Shown: positions 61,845 to 64,000 of the stretch, piece by piece | How the letters are laid out: every line of letters starts with the position of its first letter | Numbering within the stretch: the stretch's first letter is position 1 | Assembly: GCA_013373175.1 (NCBI GenBank) | Contig: JABXII010000006.1 | Coordinates: 62,001-126,000 of the forward strand | DNA: 64,000 bases | Direction: 5' to 3' | Origin: Campylobacteraceae bacterium | Lineage (GTDB): Bacteria; Campylobacterota; Campylobacteria; Campylobacterales; Arcobacteraceae | Position numbers and translations under genes: made by a program | Notes under the pieces: model-generated | The model's database searches: none | Seen by the model: the letters and a program-made list of their open reading frames with translations, nothing else | What the model was told of the DNA's origin: nothing

Positions 61845-64000
61845 TTTTAAAACTCCAATCATTTTGGATAATAGATTTGATTGGACTAGGTTTACAGTAA
61901 TAATAACCTTGTGCGACATCAACATTAAGTTCTCTTAATATTTTTGTATGTTCTAAAGTTTCAACACCTTCTGCTTGTATTTCATATTTGAAAATATTTG
62001 CAATGTTAACTATTGCTTTAACCATATCATTATCATCATTATCACTTATCATATCTAAAATAAATGATTTATCAATTTTAATTTTATTAACTGGAAGTTT
62101 TTTTAAATAACTCAAAGAAGAATAACCTGTACCAAAGTCATCTATAGCAATACTTAAACCTTCTTTTCTAAGTTTTTTTAGCACCTCAATTGCTTTTTTG
62201 CTATCTTGCATTATTGATGTTTCTGTAACCTCTAATTCTATATTTTTAGAAGAAATATTAAATTCATTTAATATATTTCTTACTTTTTGATAATAGTTTT
62301 TTTTAGTTAATTCTTGAGAAGAAACATTTACACTTAATACAAAATTTTTACCAAATTTATTTAATAAAAGAGGAAGTGTCTCACAAGCTTTTTTTAATAC
62401 GAACTCATCAATCTCTTCAATGAAACCATGATGTTCTGCAGATTCAATAAAAATCTCAGGAGAAATAAAACCTTTTTCAGGGTGTTCCCATCTTATAAGT
62501 GCTTCAGCACCTATTACATTCTCTTTTTTTGTGTCAACTACTAATTGATAATATACTTCAAAGCTTTTTTGTTTTATAGCCTCTTTTAAATCTGTATATA
62601 AAGAAACTTTTTCCATCAAGTCTTCTGTCATAGTTTTATTATAAACCATTACAGAGTTTCTTCCATTTTTCTTAACTTCATACATTGCAGCATCTGCATT
62701 TTTTGATAATTCTTTTGCACTTAATCCATGGGTTGGAAAAATTGAGATTCCAATAGATAAAGAAAGGTAAAATATTTTGCCATCTATGTTAAATGGTTTA
62801 TTTATCTCATCATTTAATTTTTTAGAAATTAAAACAATATCGCTTAACTCTTTGATATTATCAATTATTACATTGAATTCATCTCCACCTATTCTTGCAA
62901 TAATATCTTCTTTTCTTAAGACTTTTAAAAAGCGCTTTGCAACCTCTTTTAATACTAAATCTCCTATATCATGACCAGCTGTATCATTTACTTGTTTGAA
63001 ATTATCTAAGTCAATAAATAATAAAGCAAATTTTCTAGTGTTTCTAATTGCTTTTTCTATTGTTTTTTTTAGCATATTTTCAAACTGTGACTTGTTTAAA
63101 AGTCCTGTTAAGTGGTCATGATTGGCATAAAAGTAAAGTTTTTTATCTGTCTCTTTTAAAGATGATATATCAGTGAAAATTGCCATATAGTTTAACTCTT
63201 TTGTATATTTATCTACAACAGTTGTAATAGATAACCACTCAGGATAAACTTCCCCATTTTTTCTTCTATTCCATATTTCTCCTTGCCATGAGCCAATATG
63301 TTTTAATGAATCCCACAAATTTTCATAAAAATATTTGTCATGGACCCCTGATCTTAATATCTTTGGGGATTTTCCAATAACCTCATCTTTAGTGTATCCT
63401 GTGATTTTACAAAAGGCATCATTAATAGTAAATATTTTTCCTTTGTCATCTGTTATTAGAACACCTTCATTACTATGTTCAAAAAACTTTGCTGACTTTC
63501 TAAGAGTTTCTATTTTCTCTTTTTCTTTAGTCTCTTCTAAACACACCTGTACAATACTATTTTCAGATGATTCATAAAAAAGAGATTTAAACCATTTATT
63601 ATTTATCTTTTTTTCAATAGTATAAACTTCTCTTGTTTTTAGATTTTGAACAATTGAAGTAAAGTCTGCTTCACAATTTTTTATATCATCAAAATGAAAT
63701 TCACTTCTTTTTTCAATTTCATTAAACCTTGAATAAAGAGTGTTTGCATAAACCAAAAAACCTTTTTTGTTGTATATTGCAATATTTAAAGAAGCACTAT
63801 CTATTGCATCAATAATTGTTTTTTGTTTACTTTGTAAATATTTACTTTTTAGTATTTGATTTGAGGAATCTTTTAAGATATTATCAAATTTATTTATATC
63901 AATTGGCTTTGTTAAATAAAAGATTTTTTGTTCTAAATGCTCTTTAGGTAGTTTTAGTTGCTTATTGAAAAAAGGAGAAATAACTACTAAAAATCCTTCT
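61834..64000 (-). CDS. Receiver-PAS-GGDEF-EAL c-di-GMP protein (cut by window end)
   Basis: The frame is open to the window edge; a TTG at 63,756 is internal. The visible N-terminus (GFLVVISPFFNKQLKLP, then YLTKPIDINKFDNILKD) is the end of a response-regulator receiver, with the conserved Lys-Pro. Two PAS regions follow: one around residues IYNKKGFLVYANTLYSRFN, and one with KFFEHSNEGVLITDDKG and GEVYPEWLSI. The GGDEF domain has IARIGGDEFNVI. The EAL domain has GAEALIRWEHPEKG, DDFGTGYSSLSYLK and AEGVETLEH, so both domains look intact. It may be phosphorylated by a kinase such as the LOV kinase downstream. Confidence 0.9.
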   Translation of the reverse strand, partial: EGFLVVISPFFNKQLKLPKEHLEQKIFYLTKPIDINKFDNILKDSSNQILKSKYLQSKQKTIIDAIDSASLNIAIYNKKGFLVYANTLYSRFNEIEKRSEFHFDDIKNCEADFTSIVQNLKTREVYTIEKKINNKWFKSLFYESSENSIVQVCLEETKEKEKIETLRKSAKFFEHSNEGVLITDDKGKIFTINDAFCKITGYTKDEVIGKSPKILRSGVHDKYFYENLWDSLKHIGSWQGEIWNRRKNGEVYPEWLSITTVVDKYTKELNYMAIFTDISSLKETDKKLYFYANHDHLTGLLNKSQFENMLKKTIEKAIRNTRKFALLFIDLDNFKQVNDTAGHDIGDLVLKEVAKRFLKVLRKEDIIARIGGDEFNVIIDNIKELSDIVLISKKLNDEINKPFNIDGKIFYLSLSIGISIFPTHGLSAKELSKNADAAMYEVKKNGRNSVMVYNKTMTEDLMEKVSLYTDLKEAIKQKSFEVYYQLVVDTKKENVIGAEALIRWEHPEKGFISPEIFIESAEHHGFIEEIDEFVLKKACETLPLLLNKFGKNFVLSVNVSSQELTKKNYYQKVRNILNEFNISSKNIELEVTETSIMQDSKKAIEVLKKLRKEGLSIAIDDFGTGYSSLSYLKKLPVNKIKIDKSFILDMISDNDDNDMVKAIVNIANIFKYEIQAEGVETLEHTKILRELNVDVAQGYYYCKPSPIKSIIQNDWSFKNED

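Noticed and set aside
63750-63756. TTG start for the GGDEF-EAL gene at 63,756
   Set aside because: The frame is open to the window edge and encodes a receiver-domain end; no ribosome site precedes the TTG.

Overview
This is an AT-rich chromosomal segment of a Campylobacterota bacterium, most like the Arcobacter group. Three things suggest this. Gene order recalls Campylobacter and Helicobacter: miaB / HP0268-type nuclease / nusA, and holA / rnr / ilvC / periplasmic deacetylase / dprA. The two-component kinases carry the IAHQWRQPL-type phosphoacceptor box that is common in this phylum. A. butzleri-like features such as lactate permease, an FbpABC iron uptake operon and many light- or c-di-GMP-linked sensors are also present. 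No tRNA, rRNA or CRISPR array was seen.

Backbone, left (1-22.8 kb): the end of a histidine kinase; a block of translation and RNA genes (miaB, nusA, cysS); lactate permease; a Fur-regulated ferric iron ABC transporter; rpsF-ssb-rpsR; holA; rnr; a periplasmic oxyanion-type binding protein coupled to a sensor kinase; ilvC; and a divergent polysaccharide deacetylase. Backbone, right (45.6-64 kb): nhaA, murC, a DapC-like aminotransferase, a TrkA-like protein, tgt, gatC, aroF, tal, serB, ruvX, acpS, a LOV blue-light histidine kinase, a B12-binding protein and a REC-PAS-GGDEF-EAL protein running off the window.

The centre (about 22,856-45,611) is a 22.8-kb integrative element that splits dprA into two halves. 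The first 133 codons lie at 22,457 and the last 123 codons at 45,612. AATTCTAA flanks both sides and TTGAATAT-type repeats lie at both ends. The mobility module is a Tn554-type set: two large tyrosine recombinases plus a small DUF6262/TnpC-like protein. Next to it is a divergently transcribed CI-repressor-like DNA-binding protein with a C-terminal membrane anchor.

The cargo is a defence island. (1) A nine-gene, tightly packed minus-strand operon (31,149 to 23,140) contains a type II CBASS core: CD-NTase ending in Gly, Cap2 E2-E1, and Cap3 JAMM protease. Upstream is a SIR2-like NADase candidate. Downstream are a DUF6602-like PD-(D/E)XK protein, a secreted NucA-type DNase, a transglutaminase/cysteine-protease-like protein, a ParB-fold-like protein and a multi-TM protein. 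(2) A 1410-aa trypsin-NACHT-HEAT-repeat STAND protein lies with a Trypco1 partner and the 5' stub of a second, lost paralogue. (3) An Xre-type antitoxin-like pair and several orphan genes, including a second ParB-like protein, complete the cargo. The strongest candidate for an undescribed system is the extended SIR2 / CD-NTase / Cap2 / Cap3 / DUF6602 operon and its downstream secreted nuclease, protease-like and ParB-like genes. The element also disables a competence gene while bringing a secreted DNase, so it may lower natural transformation in two ways.
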